Assembly: GCA_019419555.1 (NCBI GenBank)
Contig: DXZR01000020.1
Span: forward strand, 1 to 40,882
DNA from: Collinsella sp.
GTDB lineage: Bacteria; Actinomycetota; Coriobacteriia; Coriobacteriales; Coriobacteriaceae
DNA length: 40,882 nt
Reading direction: 5' to 3'
Below the pieces are notes generated by a model, which was not told the origin of the DNA, made no database searches, and worked only from the letters and a program-made list of their open reading frames with translations. Shown here piece after piece: positions 1 to 8,215 of the stretch (positions are counted from its first letter, which is position 1; each line of letters starts with the position of its first letter). Both the position numbers and the translations under genes were made by a program.

Positions 1-242
1 GTTGCCGCGCCCCGCAGTGCCCGCTTCCCCCGAGAACAATTATCAGTGCAGGTAGCAGACTCGTTGTTTTTGAAAAAACAAGGGTATGGTCAGGGGCTCG
101 GGGCAAACGTAGCAGATGGGCGCGATTCGTGGCGCGGCTATTCCAGGTGCCACGGCTTCACTCCTCTGGCGCGACATTTCAAGGCGCTTTTGAGGAGGAG
201 TGTCCCTGATGACTGGGCGTTTAAGAACGTCCAATGACTAAG

Positions 243-270
243 TTGCAGGTGGCGGCGGTTGTGTTACACT
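243..270 (+). promoter_or_regulatory. possible rho promoter
   Basis: A TTGCAG hexamer (243-248) and a TACACT hexamer (265-270) are separated by 16 bases, about 145 bases upstream of the rho start, leaving a long leader. The -35 match is weak. The first 240 bases of the window hold only short overlapping frames that I do not believe, and a small T/A-rich hairpin near 64-81. Confidence 0.3.
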
Positions 271-414
271 AAAGCTGCGTATATGACGCAAATATCTCGA
301 TACAGATCAATGATGTCCGTCGGTATTTGACGGAGCTAGACTGTTTAGCCGCCCTGAAGGTTTATGCAGGGAGCATGTGATCACAGGGCTTGAAAAGAAA
401 GTTGAGCAAACACT

Positions 415-2997
415 GTGTCTGATCAACAGCAAGAAAACGAAATAACGACGACGCAAGCCGCTCCCGCTGCACCGGTTGCGTCGGACCAGGTCGCGGCGCC
501 CGCGCAAGCCTCGGCTCCTGAGACGCCTAAGGCTGCTTCGACGCCTACGCCTGTAGCGGCTGAGAAGGCCGTGTCTGCAACTGGTGAGGAGGCTGCTCCG
601 GCAAAGCCCAAGCGTACGCGCCGCGCGGCCAAGCCTGCCGATGACGGCGAGGAGGTCACCAAGCCCAAGCGCCGTACCACGCGCACGACGCGCGCCAAGC
701 GTACCGTTGCAGCTGACTCCTCGGCGCCGATTTCCGATGAGGTCGCGCAGGCACGTGCGTTGGCGCAGATTAGCGAGGCTCAGGTGGTGCGCGCCCGCCG
801 TCGTGCTGCCGAGCGTGAGGCCGCGGCTCTGACCGAGCTTGCAGCTCCGTTTGTGCCCGAGACGCCTGCCGCCACCGAGACCCCTGTCGCCGACCAGCCA
901 ACCGAGAAGCCGGTACCGCGCACACGCCGTCGCACGGCTGCTAAGGCCGAGCAGGTTGCCGATCAGGTAACCCCCGAGCTCGCTGAGGCTTCGGTCCGTT
1001 CCGCGGCAGGGGAGGGCACATCGCCTGTTGAGCCCGCTGCGCCTGTCGAGGCCAGCGAAGTTCCCGTTGTCGATCCGGCTTTGCGCCCGCACCGTCGCGG
1101 TCGCAAGCCCAAGGCTTTCGTCGAGGCCGAGAAGGCCGCAGCCGCAGCCGCCGCCGCTCGGGATGCTGCGGCGACCGCCGAGCCTGCAACCGCTGCCGAC
1201 GCGCCCGTCCAGGATGCTACGACTTCCGAGGCCGTTTCTGCCGATGTCGAGCCCGCCGACGTCCGTCCTGGTCGCAGCCATCGTACTGCTGCTAAGCGCA
1301 CGTCCAAGGCCAAGGCTGCCAAGAAGGGTGCGTCCGAGGTTTCCGCCGAGACGACCGCCGATGCATCGACTGATGCCGCCGAGCCCCAAGACGTCGAACA
1401 GTCTGCGTCCGAGAAGCCCAAGCGCGGTCGCAAGAAGTCCGCTAAGGCCAAGGCCGTCGAGCAGCATGCCGAGGCCGAGCCGCAGGGCGATTCCAATGCC
1501 GAGGCCAGCGATGATGCTTCGGCTAACGAAGACGCCTCCGCAACCGATGGCACCGCCCCCGTCGAGACCGAAGAGAGCGCTCGCCCCAACCGCCGTCAGC
1601 ACAAGCGCAACGACGAGCGTAATGACCGCAACGAGCGCAAGGACGAGCGTAACAACGATCGCCGCAACCGTCAGCGCGACCGCAAGCAGCGCAATAAGGA
1701 GCGCAATGCCGCTCCGACTGAGCCCACGCTTTCGCGCGAGGAGCTCGCGGCCATGAAGGTCGCCGAGCTGCGCGAGAAGGCCAAGGAGTTCGAGATCGAG
1801 ACGACCGGCAAGAAGAAGGCCGAGCTCGTCGAGGAGATCTACACTACCGCCGCAAAGGCCGAGGGTTTCCGCGATATCAAGGGCATTCTGCAGATTCGCC
1901 CAGACAGCTCCGGCATCATCCACGCCCATGGCTACATGAAGTCCAACGACGACGCCTTCGTGCCCGCATACCTCATCCGTTCCGCGCGTCTGCGCACGGG
2001 CGATGTCATCGAGGGCTCGCTGCGTCCTTCGCGCGGCGGCGACAAGCGCGCCGGCCTCGCCAAGATCACGACCGTCAACGGCATGGATCCTGAGCAGATT
2101 CGCAATCGCCCCAAGTTCGGCGACCTCACCCCGGTCTATCCCAACGAGCCGCTGCGCATGGAGCATGGCAAGGATTCCATTACCGGTCGTGCCATCGACA
2201 TCGTGTCGCCGATCGGCAAGGGTCAGCGTGGCCTGATTGTGTCCCCGCCTAAGGCCGGCAAGACGACGATCCTCAAGAAAATCTGCCAGTCTATCTCGAT
2301 TAACAACCCCGAGGTGCACCTCATCTGCCTGCTCGTCGACGAGCGCCCCGAAGAGGTCACCGATATGCAGCGTTCCATCAAGGGCGAGGTTGTGGCGTCG
2401 ACCTTCGATATGCCCGCCGACAACCACACTCGCGTGGCAGAGCTCGTCATCGAGCGCGCCAAGCGCATCGTGGAACTGGGCGGCGATGTTGTAGTTGTGC
2501 TCGACTCCATCACGCGTCTTGCCCGCGCCTACAACTTGGCGGCGCCCGCCTCAGGCCGCATCCTTTCGGGCGGCGTTGATTCGGCGGCACTGTATCCGCC
2601 CAAGCGTTTTCTGGGTGCAGCCCGCAATATCGAGAACGGTGGCTCGCTCACCATCCTGGCCTCCGCACTCATCGATACCGGTTCCAAGATGGACGAGGTC
2701 ATCTTTGAGGAGTTCAAGGGTACCGGCAACATGGAGCTCAAGCTCGACCGCGACCTGGCCGATCGCCGCATTTTCCCGGCCATCGACCCTGTTGCCTCGG
2801 GTACGCGCAACGAGGACCTGCTGGTCGACGAGCAGATGCGCCCGTTTGTCTTTGGTCTGCGTCGCATCCTCGCCGGCATGAACAATACCGAGCGCGCGGC
2901 CGCATCGTTTATCAAGGGCCTCAAGGGCACCAACACCAACCAGGAGTTCCTGGTGCGTTCGGCCAAAAAGCATAGCGACTACGAGCAGACGTTCTAA
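415..2997 (+). CDS. rho: transcription termination factor Rho with long N-terminal extension
   Basis: Hexameric RNA-dependent ATPase/translocase that ends transcription. The protein has 860 residues against about 420 for E. coli Rho; the surplus lies at the N-terminus. Residues 1-440 are low-complexity, rich in Ala, Pro, Glu and Lys/Arg, with repeated KPKR-type basic patches and an Arg/Asn/Asp-rich stretch near 393-430. A Rho_N helical domain (from LSREELAAMKVAELREKAKE) follows, then the cold-shock-like RNA-binding domain from EGFRDIKGILQIRPDSSG, and the RecA-type ATPase with Walker A PPKAGKTT (about 611-618), Walker B VVVVLDS (about 692-698), the conserved SGGVDSAALYPPKRF and GTGNMELKLDR segments. 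The start is GTG; no earlier start is better supported. Extended Rho proteins are known in actinobacteria, where the insert adds RNA binding. Followed by an intrinsic terminator. Confidence 0.97.
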   Translation: MSDQQQENEITTTQAAPAAPVASDQVAAPAQASAPETPKAASTPTPVAAEKAVSATGEEAAPAKPKRTRRAAKPADDGEEVTKPKRRTTRTTRAKRTVAADSSAPISDEVAQARALAQISEAQVVRARRRAAEREAAALTELAAPFVPETPAATETPVADQPTEKPVPRTRRRTAAKAEQVADQVTPELAEASVRSAAGEGTSPVEPAAPVEASEVPVVDPALRPHRRGRKPKAFVEAEKAAAAAAAARDAAATAEPATAADAPVQDATTSEAVSADVEPADVRPGRSHRTAAKRTSKAKAAKKGASEVSAETTADASTDAAEPQDVEQSASEKPKRGRKKSAKAKAVEQHAEAEPQGDSNAEASDDASANEDASATDGTAPVETEESARPNRRQHKRNDERNDRNERKDERNNDRRNRQRDRKQRNKERNAAPTEPTLSREELAAMKVAELREKAKEFEIETTGKKKAELVEEIYTTAAKAEGFRDIKGILQIRPDSSGIIHAHGYMKSNDDAFVPAYLIRSARLRTGDVIEGSLRPSRGGDKRAGLAKITTVNGMDPEQIRNRPKFGDLTPVYPNEPLRMEHGKDSITGRAIDIVSPIGKGQRGLIVSPPKAGKTTILKKICQSISINNPEVHLICLLVDERPEEVTDMQRSIKGEVVASTFDMPADNHTRVAELVIERAKRIVELGGDVVVVLDSITRLARAYNLAAPASGRILSGGVDSAALYPPKRFLGAARNIENGGSLTILASALIDTGSKMDEVIFEEFKGTGNMELKLDRDLADRRIFPAIDPVASGTRNEDLLVDEQMRPFVFGLRRILAGMNNTERAAASFIKGLKGTNTNQEFLVRSAKKHSDYEQTF

Positions 2998-3035
2998 GTC
3001 GTCAACCGCACGCGGCGTTATTGCCGGCGCGATGA

Positions 3036-3065
3036 AGGGTCGGGGCTTGCGCCTCGGCCCTTTTT
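3036..3065 (+). terminator. intrinsic terminator after rho
   Basis: A 10-bp stem with two G-T wobbles (arms 3036-3045 and 3052-3061), a six-base loop and a run of T. It lies 39 bases after the rho stop codon. Confidence 0.85.
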
Positions 3066-3142
3066 ATATCGCCACTCGGCGCCAGTTATCGACCATAAGA
3101 CTGGCAAGCAGCAGGTTTCCCGTTTCAATCCGACATCGTCGC

Positions 3143-3171
3143 TTGCAATCGACAGGGCGGTTTCGCATAAT
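3143..3171 (+). promoter_or_regulatory. sigma-70-type promoter
   Basis: TTGCAA (3143-3148), a 17-base spacer and CATAAT (3166-3171). It lies 137 bases upstream of the ATG at 3308 and probably drives the two-gene unit 3308-5165. Confidence 0.6.
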
Positions 3172-3307
3172 AGCTTTTAAGCTTCGCGACGGAAAACGCA
3201 GATGAAACGAACCATATACCGTTGCTTTGGGGCATAGCCCCGCTTCATCTTCTCTCGCGCAGCCAACTGAATGATGCGATTTGGGTGCTGGAAGATGGGG
3301 AGAGCTC

Positions 3308-4708
3308 ATGGCTTCTTCTGATGCAACACAACGAGCAGTCCTTGCCGGACTTTCGTGCGGGATCGGCCTGGCCGCCCCCGTGGTTATGTATGCCGCGACG
3401 CTGCCGTTTTCGTCGGTGAACGAGACGGTCGTGGCGGGTGCGGTTCCCTTCGCCGTGGGCGCGGTGGCGGGCGTGGGTATCTATGCCGCCTCGCTGGGCA
3501 TCTCCGAGTACCGTGCGCAGCGTGAAGAGCGTCTGTTCCAGCCCGATGCCATGGGCGGTGCTGCCAATCTCAATCAACATCAAAGTGAGTTCAAGACCGC
3601 CTCGATTCCGGCTCAGCAGCAGGATGCGACTCCTTACGCTGCGGCTTCTGCTTCTCAGGCTCAGGCGGAGCAGTCTACCTCGGCATACCTTTCCGGCCTG
3701 ACTGGTGCGTTCCAGCGCCGTCATGCCGATGATGGTGTCCCTACCATCGCTCGAGCCGCAGATGCTATGGACGAGGCCGAGGCTTGGTCCATGATCGACA
3801 GTATGCTCGACGACGATTCGCCGGTGAGCTGCGACCCTGCACACTCGCGCGACGTCTATCAAGTCGCCATCGACGAGCTTACCAACGGCGGGCAGACCGG
3901 CTCCTTCAATCGTGACGACATCGCCGCCGCGGCGCGCGCCGTGTCGGGCTCCCAGGCCGCCCCTGCGGGCAGCACGGCGGCTTTCGTGGCACTCGTTGCC
4001 AACGCGGCAGCCAATAACGCCTACAACGCTACCTCGGGCGACGCGAACGCTTCTGCCGATTATTCGTACGTTGATGAAGCCATTACCGCGGACGAGGAGG
4101 CCGTTGCCGCCCGCCGTGCCGCCGAGAGCTCGCTTTGGGGCGCTCCTGCTCAGCAGCAGGCGGCTGAGGCTGCGCCGTACAACGCAAACCTCGCCAGCAT
4201 GCCTATCATCTCCGGTGCCGCGGACATCGATCTTGACGACCTCGATGAACCTGCAGCCATCACCGCATCGATTGATGCCCAAGATCGCATCGACACCGGC
4301 GACCTTCCGGACGCCTCGCTCGAGGTCGATGTCCCCATGGCCGATTACTCGGGCCACGAGGACATGTGGGCCGCTGCCACCGCGATTCTGGACGAGATCG
4401 ACGAGCCTGCTCCTGTTGCAGTCCCCACTCCCGTCGCTGCCCCTCAGCCTGCTGCTCCCGCCTATGTCGGCCGTCACAGCGCTGTGTTCCCCGAGGATAC
4501 CGCCCGTATCTCGCGCGAGAGCATCGAGCGGGCCGAGGCTATTGCCGCCGGCATTATGGAAAATCGTCGTCACGAGCGCGTCAATCAGATCCTCGAGGAA
4601 GAGATCGAGCGCCTGCAGTCCTCTACCGCCAAGCGTACGGGCCGTGCCTATCTGAGCGTTATCGAGGGCGGTACCGCCAGCTTCGCGCCGCTCCGCGCGG
4701 AGGCATAA
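3308..4708 (+). CDS. hypothetical membrane-anchored protein, acidic Ala-rich
   Basis: I do not recognise a named family. Two hydrophobic segments fill the N-terminus (about residues 9-34 and 39-65, short loop between), giving a hairpin anchor. A long, acidic, Ala/Asp/Glu-rich region of low complexity follows, probably disordered, with a short charged helix near the C-terminus (EEEIERLQSS) and a conserved-looking tail. The ATG at 3308 is chosen because GGGGAGAG stands directly before it; an in-frame TTG at 3281 lacks a ribosome site. The next gene begins 8 bases after the stop, so the two are likely cotranscribed from the promoter at 3143. The topology suggests a short membrane anchor with a large cytoplasmic or surface tail; the side cannot be fixed from sequence alone. 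Confidence 0.75.
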   Translation: MASSDATQRAVLAGLSCGIGLAAPVVMYAATLPFSSVNETVVAGAVPFAVGAVAGVGIYAASLGISEYRAQREERLFQPDAMGGAANLNQHQSEFKTASIPAQQQDATPYAAASASQAQAEQSTSAYLSGLTGAFQRRHADDGVPTIARAADAMDEAEAWSMIDSMLDDDSPVSCDPAHSRDVYQVAIDELTNGGQTGSFNRDDIAAAARAVSGSQAAPAGSTAAFVALVANAAANNAYNATSGDANASADYSYVDEAITADEEAVAARRAAESSLWGAPAQQQAAEAAPYNANLASMPIISGAADIDLDDLDEPAAITASIDAQDRIDTGDLPDASLEVDVPMADYSGHEDMWAAATAILDEIDEPAPVAVPTPVAAPQPAAPAYVGRHSAVFPEDTARISRESIERAEAIAAGIMENRRHERVNQILEEEIERLQSSTAKRTGRAYLSVIEGGTASFAPLRAEA

Positions 4709-4715
4709 CTTCTGC

Positions 4716-5165
4716 ATGGTTAAGATGAATCGAAAATGGGCGGTCGTGACCTGCCTGATGGCGCTCTTGATCTGGGGCAATTCGCTGGTTCCCGGCTCGG
4801 GGTCGGGCTCGCTGAGCCTAACGGTCATGGAAGCTATCCGCGGTTTCCTGCACGGCGTGGGACTTCCATATGAATGGGTGACCAACTTTGTTGTTCGCAA
4901 GTGCGCGCATTTTACCGAGTATATGGTGCTCGGCATCCTGGCAACGCACGCTTTTGATTTTGAGGGCCGGCACACCTTTGACGTGCTGCTGCCCACGGCG
5001 GTGTTCCTGCTGCTGATTCCCTCGATCGACGAGACGATTCAGCTCTTTGTGCCGGGACGCGCCGGCATGATCACCGATGTGATGATCGACTGCTGTGGAG
5101 CGGCAATGGGCGTTGTGCTCCGATATCTCTTACGGTCGCTGATGTACGCCAAAAAGGCCGCCTAG
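4716..5165 (+). CDS. VanZ-like family membrane protein
   Basis: 149-residue integral membrane protein of the VanZ-like family. Visible family marks are RKCAHFTEYMVLG in the middle, followed by DETIQLFVPGRAGMITDV and the IDCCGAAMG segment. Four hydrophobic stretches can be seen (about 8-24, 68-85, 92-108, 125-142). VanZ proteins are linked to low-level teicoplanin resistance and to envelope maintenance, but the biochemical role is not established, and no van genes are nearby. The ATG at 4716 follows GGAGG at about 12 bases; ATG at 4725 is an alternative. The stop codon lies inside the left arm of the terminator stem. Confidence 0.85.
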   Translation: MVKMNRKWAVVTCLMALLIWGNSLVPGSGSGSLSLTVMEAIRGFLHGVGLPYEWVTNFVVRKCAHFTEYMVLGILATHAFDFEGRHTFDVLLPTAVFLLLIPSIDETIQLFVPGRAGMITDVMIDCCGAAMGVVLRYLLRSLMYAKKAA

Positions 5166-5196
5166 GACGTATTGTTTGGTCCTAGGCGGCCTTTTT
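5151..5196. terminator. bidirectional terminator, 18-bp perfect stem
   Basis: The arms 5151-5168 and 5179-5196 are perfect complements with a 10-base loop. The left arm begins with AAAAA and the right arm ends with TTTTT, so it works on both strands. It sits between the convergent VanZ-like and ROK kinase genes and overlaps the VanZ-like stop codon. Confidence 0.93.
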
Positions 5197-5279
5197 TATT
5201 TGAGGGCTTATATGAGGCGTGGTGGCGTCGTTCCATTGGTCGGATTTGCTGGGCGCGCCACGCCCCGTGGGTGCGTCTG

Positions 5280-6170
5280 TTACTGAAGCGCCTGTGCGCC
5301 CAGGGCAAGGCAACCCATGATGCCCTGCTTGCCCTCGAGGCTGTTGTTGACAATGTAGGTATCGATGTCGTTGACCTCGGGCGTGACGATATAGCCGTTG
5401 AGCATTTCGGCACATTTCTTGCGTGCGAGCGGCACGATGGGGGTGTGGTCGGCCACGCCGCCGCCGATGATGATCTTTTGCGGCGCGTAGCACAGCGTGT
5501 AGGTCATGAGCGCCTGTGCCAGATAGCCGGCGAGCAGGTCCATGGCCTCCGGGTCATCGGCCATGTCTCCGGCGCTCTTGCCATCCCAGCGCTTTTTAAC
5601 GCCGGGGCCGGCGATGAGGCCCTCGAGACAGTTGTCGTGGAAGGGGCAGGCGCTGTGCTCGCCAATGGTGTCGCGCGGGTCGCGCGTGACCAGGATGTGG
5701 CCGGCCTCGGGATGCATCATGCCGTGCACGAGCTTACCGCCCGAGAGCACGCCGGCGCCCACGCCGGTGCCGATGGTCAGGTAGACCACGTCGGTGAGGC
5801 CCTTGGCGCAACCAAACGTGACCTCGCCCAGGCAGGCGACGTTGACGTCGGTATCGTAGCCGCAGGGGATATTGAGCTCGTTTTGGATAGTGCCCAGCAG
5901 GTCAAAGTAGCGCCATGCCGTTTTGGGCGTCTCCAGGATCTTGCCGTATTGGGGCGAGGCAGGGTTGACTGCGGTGGGGCCAAAGGCGCCGATGCCCAGC
6001 GCGGCGATGCCCTTGTCGGCAAACCATGCGTTGACGGCCTCAACGGTCTCCTGCGGGGTCGTGGTCGCGATCTGCTCGCGCTCTAGGACCGTACCGTCCG
6101 CATAGCCCGTGGCGCAGACCATCTTGGTGCCACCGGCCTCGAGCGCTCCGATAAGCTGCTGCTCTGCCAT
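5280..6170 (-). CDS. ROK family sugar kinase, fructokinase-like
   Basis: Cytoplasmic kinase that phosphorylates a hexose with ATP; the closest remembered type is the ROK fructokinase (YdhR/GmuE-like). 296 residues, normal for that group. The phosphate-binding start GALEAGGTKMVCATG is at 8-22, the catalytic Asp at 108 in GYDTDVN, the GTGVGAG loop at 134-140, and a zinc site of the His/Cys type (H158, C175, H178, C181) at GHIL and CPFHDNC. A second nucleotide motif IIIGGGV follows. The start has AGAGAGGAA 4 bases upstream. It stands alone between terminators; no sugar transporter adjoins, so the substrate is inferred. Confidence 0.85.
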   Translation of the reverse strand: MAEQQLIGALEAGGTKMVCATGYADGTVLEREQIATTTPQETVEAVNAWFADKGIAALGIGAFGPTAVNPASPQYGKILETPKTAWRYFDLLGTIQNELNIPCGYDTDVNVACLGEVTFGCAKGLTDVVYLTIGTGVGAGVLSGGKLVHGMMHPEAGHILVTRDPRDTIGEHSACPFHDNCLEGLIAGPGVKKRWDGKSAGDMADDPEAMDLLAGYLAQALMTYTLCYAPQKIIIGGGVADHTPIVPLARKKCAEMLNGYIVTPEVNDIDTYIVNNSLEGKQGIMGCLALGAQALQ

Positions 6171-6212
6171 AGTATTCCTCTCTCTGGGACGAGTTGCTCC
6201 GTGACTAAAGTA

Positions 6213-6222
6213 TAGAGCTCTA
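6213..6222. promoter_or_regulatory. palindrome upstream of ROK kinase
   Basis: TAGAGCTCTA is a perfect 10-bp palindrome overlapping a TATACT (minus strand) that could be the -10 of the kinase gene. It may be an operator; the length is short enough for chance. Confidence 0.25.
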
Positions 6223-6245
6223 AACTATTTAAGAAAGCGCTATAG

Positions 6246-6286
6246 AAAGAAGCCTCGCAACGCGGCGGGCGGTGCGGGGCTTCTTT
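6246..6286 (-). terminator. terminator after the aminotransferase gene
   Basis: A 14-bp stem (6246-6259 with 6273-6286, one G-T wobble) and a T-rich tail on the minus strand, 26 bases past the stop codon at 6312. Confidence 0.8.
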
Positions 6287-6311
6287 GGTTGCTTTAGTTG
6301 CCGGGCCGTCC

Positions 6312-7493
6312 TTACCCGCGCGGCTTGATTTTATCACGTAGCGACTTGAGGTTCTCCAGCGCCGCGTTAAGCGTCTCGTCTCGCTTGGCAAAGTGGAAAC
6401 GAATCAGATGGTTGACGGGCTCGCGGAAGAAGCTCGAGCCGGGCACGGCGCCCACGCCCACCTTAGACGCGAGGTCCTCGCAGAATTCGAGGTCGCTGTC
6501 ATAGCCAAACTCAGAGATGTCCATCATGACGTAGTAGGCGCCCTGCGGCACGTTGTGCGTGAGGCCGATGCTGCCGAGTCCCTGACAGAACAGGTCGCGC
6601 TTGGCGGTGTAGAGGTCGAGGACCTCCTGGTAATAGCTGTCGTCGAAGTTGAGGGCGGTGACGACAGCTTCCTGCAGGGGAGCGGCGGCACCCACGGTGA
6701 GGAAGTCGTGGACCTTCTTGATGCGCTCGGTGATCTGGGCCGGGGCAATGGTGTAGCCCAGACGCCAGCCGGTGATGGAGTACGTTTTGGACAGCGAGCT
6801 GCAGCTGATGGTTCGCTCGAACATGCCGGGCAGCGTGGCCATATAGACGTGCTCGTGGGGCGCGTAGACGATGTGCTCGTACACCTCGTCGGTGATGCAG
6901 TAGGTGTCGTACTTTTTGCAGAGGTCGGCGATAAAGGTGAGCTCCTCGCGCGTAAAGACCTTGCCGCAAGGGTTGGAAGGGTTGCACAGGACGATGGCCT
7001 TGGGGTCGTTGTCGCGGAAGGCCGCCTCGAGTGTCTCGCGGTCAAAGTCGAATGTGGGCGGGTTGAGCGGCACGTAGATAGGCTCGGCACCCGAAAGGAT
7101 CGTGTCGGCGCCGTAGTTCTCGTAGAACGGCGAGAAGATGACGACCTTGTCTCCGGGGTTCGTAACCGTCATCATGGCGGCCATCATGGCCTCGGTGGAG
7201 CCGCAGGTGACTACGATATTCTCGTTGGGGTTTACCGACATGCCCATAAAATGCTCCTGCTTGGCGGCAAGCGCCTCACGCATGGCCTGGGAGCCCCAGG
7301 TGATGGAGTACTGGTGGTAAAGCGGCTTGGGGTCGGTGGCGATGGTGCTGAGGCTATCGAGCAGCTGCGCTGGGGGATCGAAGTCAGGGAAGCCCTGCGA
7401 GAGATTGACAGCGCCGTACTTATTGGAGATGCGTGTCATGCGGCGGATGACCGAATCGGTAAACGTTGCCGTGCGGTTGGAGAGTTCTTTCAT
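6312..7493 (-). CDS. pyridoxal-phosphate-dependent class I aminotransferase
   Basis: Amino-group transfer between an amino acid and a 2-oxo acid. 393 residues, fold type I. Seen: NLSQGFPDFDPP near the N-terminus (typical of the methionine/kynurenine/aspartate aminotransferase group), CNPSNPCGKVF (170-180), TDEVYEHIVY (Asp202 for the pyridine nitrogen), and the PLP lysine in SLSKTYSITGWRLGY (Lys236), with the substrate carboxylate Arg in LIRFHFA near the end. The ATG at 7493 is preferred over the ATG 18 bases upstream because GAAAGGAC lies just before it. The substrate cannot be read from the sequence. Confidence 0.9.
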   Translation of the reverse strand: MKELSNRTATFTDSVIRRMTRISNKYGAVNLSQGFPDFDPPAQLLDSLSTIATDPKPLYHQYSITWGSQAMREALAAKQEHFMGMSVNPNENIVVTCGSTEAMMAAMMTVTNPGDKVVIFSPFYENYGADTILSGAEPIYVPLNPPTFDFDRETLEAAFRDNDPKAIVLCNPSNPCGKVFTREELTFIADLCKKYDTYCITDEVYEHIVYAPHEHVYMATLPGMFERTISCSSLSKTYSITGWRLGYTIAPAQITERIKKVHDFLTVGAAAPLQEAVVTALNFDDSYYQEVLDLYTAKRDLFCQGLGSIGLTHNVPQGAYYVMMDISEFGYDSDLEFCEDLASKVGVGAVPGSSFFREPVNHLIRFHFAKRDETLNAALENLKSLRDKIKPRG

Positions 7494-7603
7494 GACGGTC
7501 CTTTCGAGCATTTGCAGTGGGGCAAGTTTACTCCTATGAAACCGGTGGGATTTGCTCGAAATGGTCTCGAAAAACTCTTTTCAAAATTCTTGAAAATTGG
7601 GGC

Positions 7604-7632
7604 TTGCATCGCGTGGCGTTCCTTGCGATAAT
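7604..7632 (+). promoter_or_regulatory. tRNA cluster promoter
   Basis: TTGCAT (7604-7609), exactly 17 bases, then GATAAT (7627-7632), 26 bases before tRNA-His. Confidence 0.75.
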
Positions 7633-7658
7633 AGTCGAGCGCGAAGCGCACAGGACAC

Positions 7659-7736
7659 GGTGGGTGTAGCTCAGTTGGCTAGAGCGACGGGTTGTGGTCC
7701 CGTAGGTCGAGGGTTCGAGTCCCTTTACCCACCCCA
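7659..7736 (+). tRNA. tRNA-His (GTG anticodon)
   Basis: Full cloverleaf with a seven-base anticodon loop TTGTGGT on an ACGGG/CCCGT stem, the extra G at position -1 (7659) facing C73, T arm GAGGG/CCCTT, and an encoded CCA end. Confidence 0.96.
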
Positions 7737-7758
7737 GTTTTTGCTTCGTGTTGATATC

Positions 7759-7834
7759 GGGTCGTTAGCTCAGTTGGTAGAGCAGGGGACTCTTAATCCC
7801 AAGGTCCAGGGTTCGAACCCCTGACGGCCCACCA
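7759..7834 (+). tRNA. tRNA-Lys (CTT anticodon), copy 1
   Basis: Cloverleaf with acceptor GGGTCGT/ACGGCCC (one wobble), anticodon loop CTCTTAA, T arm CAGGG-TTCGAAC-CCCTG and encoded CCA. The outermost anticodon-stem pair is G-A. Confidence 0.95.
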
Positions 7835-7847
7835 CACGATATCTCCT

Positions 7848-7873
7848 CTAAAGTCCGCCACAACGGACTTTAG
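7848..7873. other. hairpin between the two tRNA-Lys genes
   Basis: A perfect 10-bp stem (7848-7857 with 7864-7873) with the loop CCACAA. No long T run follows; it may be a processing signal or a weak terminator. Confidence 0.5.
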
Positions 7874-7877
7874 CTTT

Positions 7878-7953
7878 GGGTCGTTAGCTCAGTTGGTAGA
7901 GCAGGGGACTCTTAATCCCAAGGTCCAGGGTTCGACCCCCTGACGGCCCACCA
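7878..7953 (+). tRNA. tRNA-Lys (CTT anticodon), copy 2
   Basis: Same as copy 1 except for one base in the T loop (TTCGACC in place of TTCGAAC); the CCA end is encoded. Its 3' end is the unit duplicated downstream. Confidence 0.94.
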
Positions 7954-8031
7954 AAGCAAGTTAAGACGGTCAACTTCGGTTGGCCGTCTTTTTTGTTGAC
8001 CTTGCATGGGGTCGAACCCGAAAGGGCGCGG
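7934..8031 (+). repeat. direct repeat copy A: tRNA-Lys 3' end plus downstream terminator
   Basis: This segment runs from the T loop of tRNA-Lys copy 2 through its terminator to a 28-base conserved tail (8004-8031). Its first 19 bases and its last 28 are identical to copy B at 8112-8209; the middle has drifted but keeps the hairpin plus T run. Confidence 0.85.
7963..7994 (+). terminator. tRNA operon terminator
   Basis: A 12-bp stem with one wobble (7963-7974 and 7979-7990), capped by a TTCG tetraloop and followed by a T run. Confidence 0.93.
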
Positions 8032-8111
8032 AGCTGAGGAAACGCGTAAGCGTTTGCCAGCGCAGCGCGCAAGGCGCCTTGGCGCCGCAGCGGCCGCCTG
8101 CGCAGCAGGCT

Positions 8112-8209
8112 GACCCCCTGACGGCCCACCCAAAGATCGTTAAAGCGACTGGCTTAGGCTGGTCGTTTTTTTGTTAACCTCGCATGGGGTCGAACCCGAA
8201 AGGGCGCGG
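8112..8209 (+). repeat. direct repeat copy B: tRNA-Lys 3' remnant, att-like
   Basis: Starts with the last 19-20 bases of a tRNA-Lys gene but has no 5' part, so it is not a functional tRNA. A terminator and the same 28-base tail (8182-8209) follow. The tail ends 7 bases before the dinD stop codon. The 80 bases between the copies (8032-8111) are G+C-rich and full of small palindromes. A partial tRNA 3' duplication is the usual mark of integrase-mediated insertion, though an old tRNA deletion would look alike. Confidence 0.7.
8144..8172 (+). terminator. terminator in repeat copy B
   Basis: A 10-bp stem with several wobbles, loop TTAG, then seven T. It is the counterpart of 7963-7994. Confidence 0.6.
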
Positions 8210-8215
8210 CCGCTT

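Noticed and set aside
307..2427. Long open frame antisense to rho
   Set aside because: It mirrors the G+C-rich codons of rho, has Gly/Leu/Arg low complexity and no family; rho on the other strand is certain.
3245..4996. 583-codon frame antisense to the acidic membrane protein
   Set aside because: It spans two genes on the opposite strand that have promoters and ribosome sites; composition is of the shadow type.
8112..8131. A third tRNA-Lys gene
   Set aside because: Only the 3' end is present; the acceptor 5' strand, D arm and anticodon are missing.
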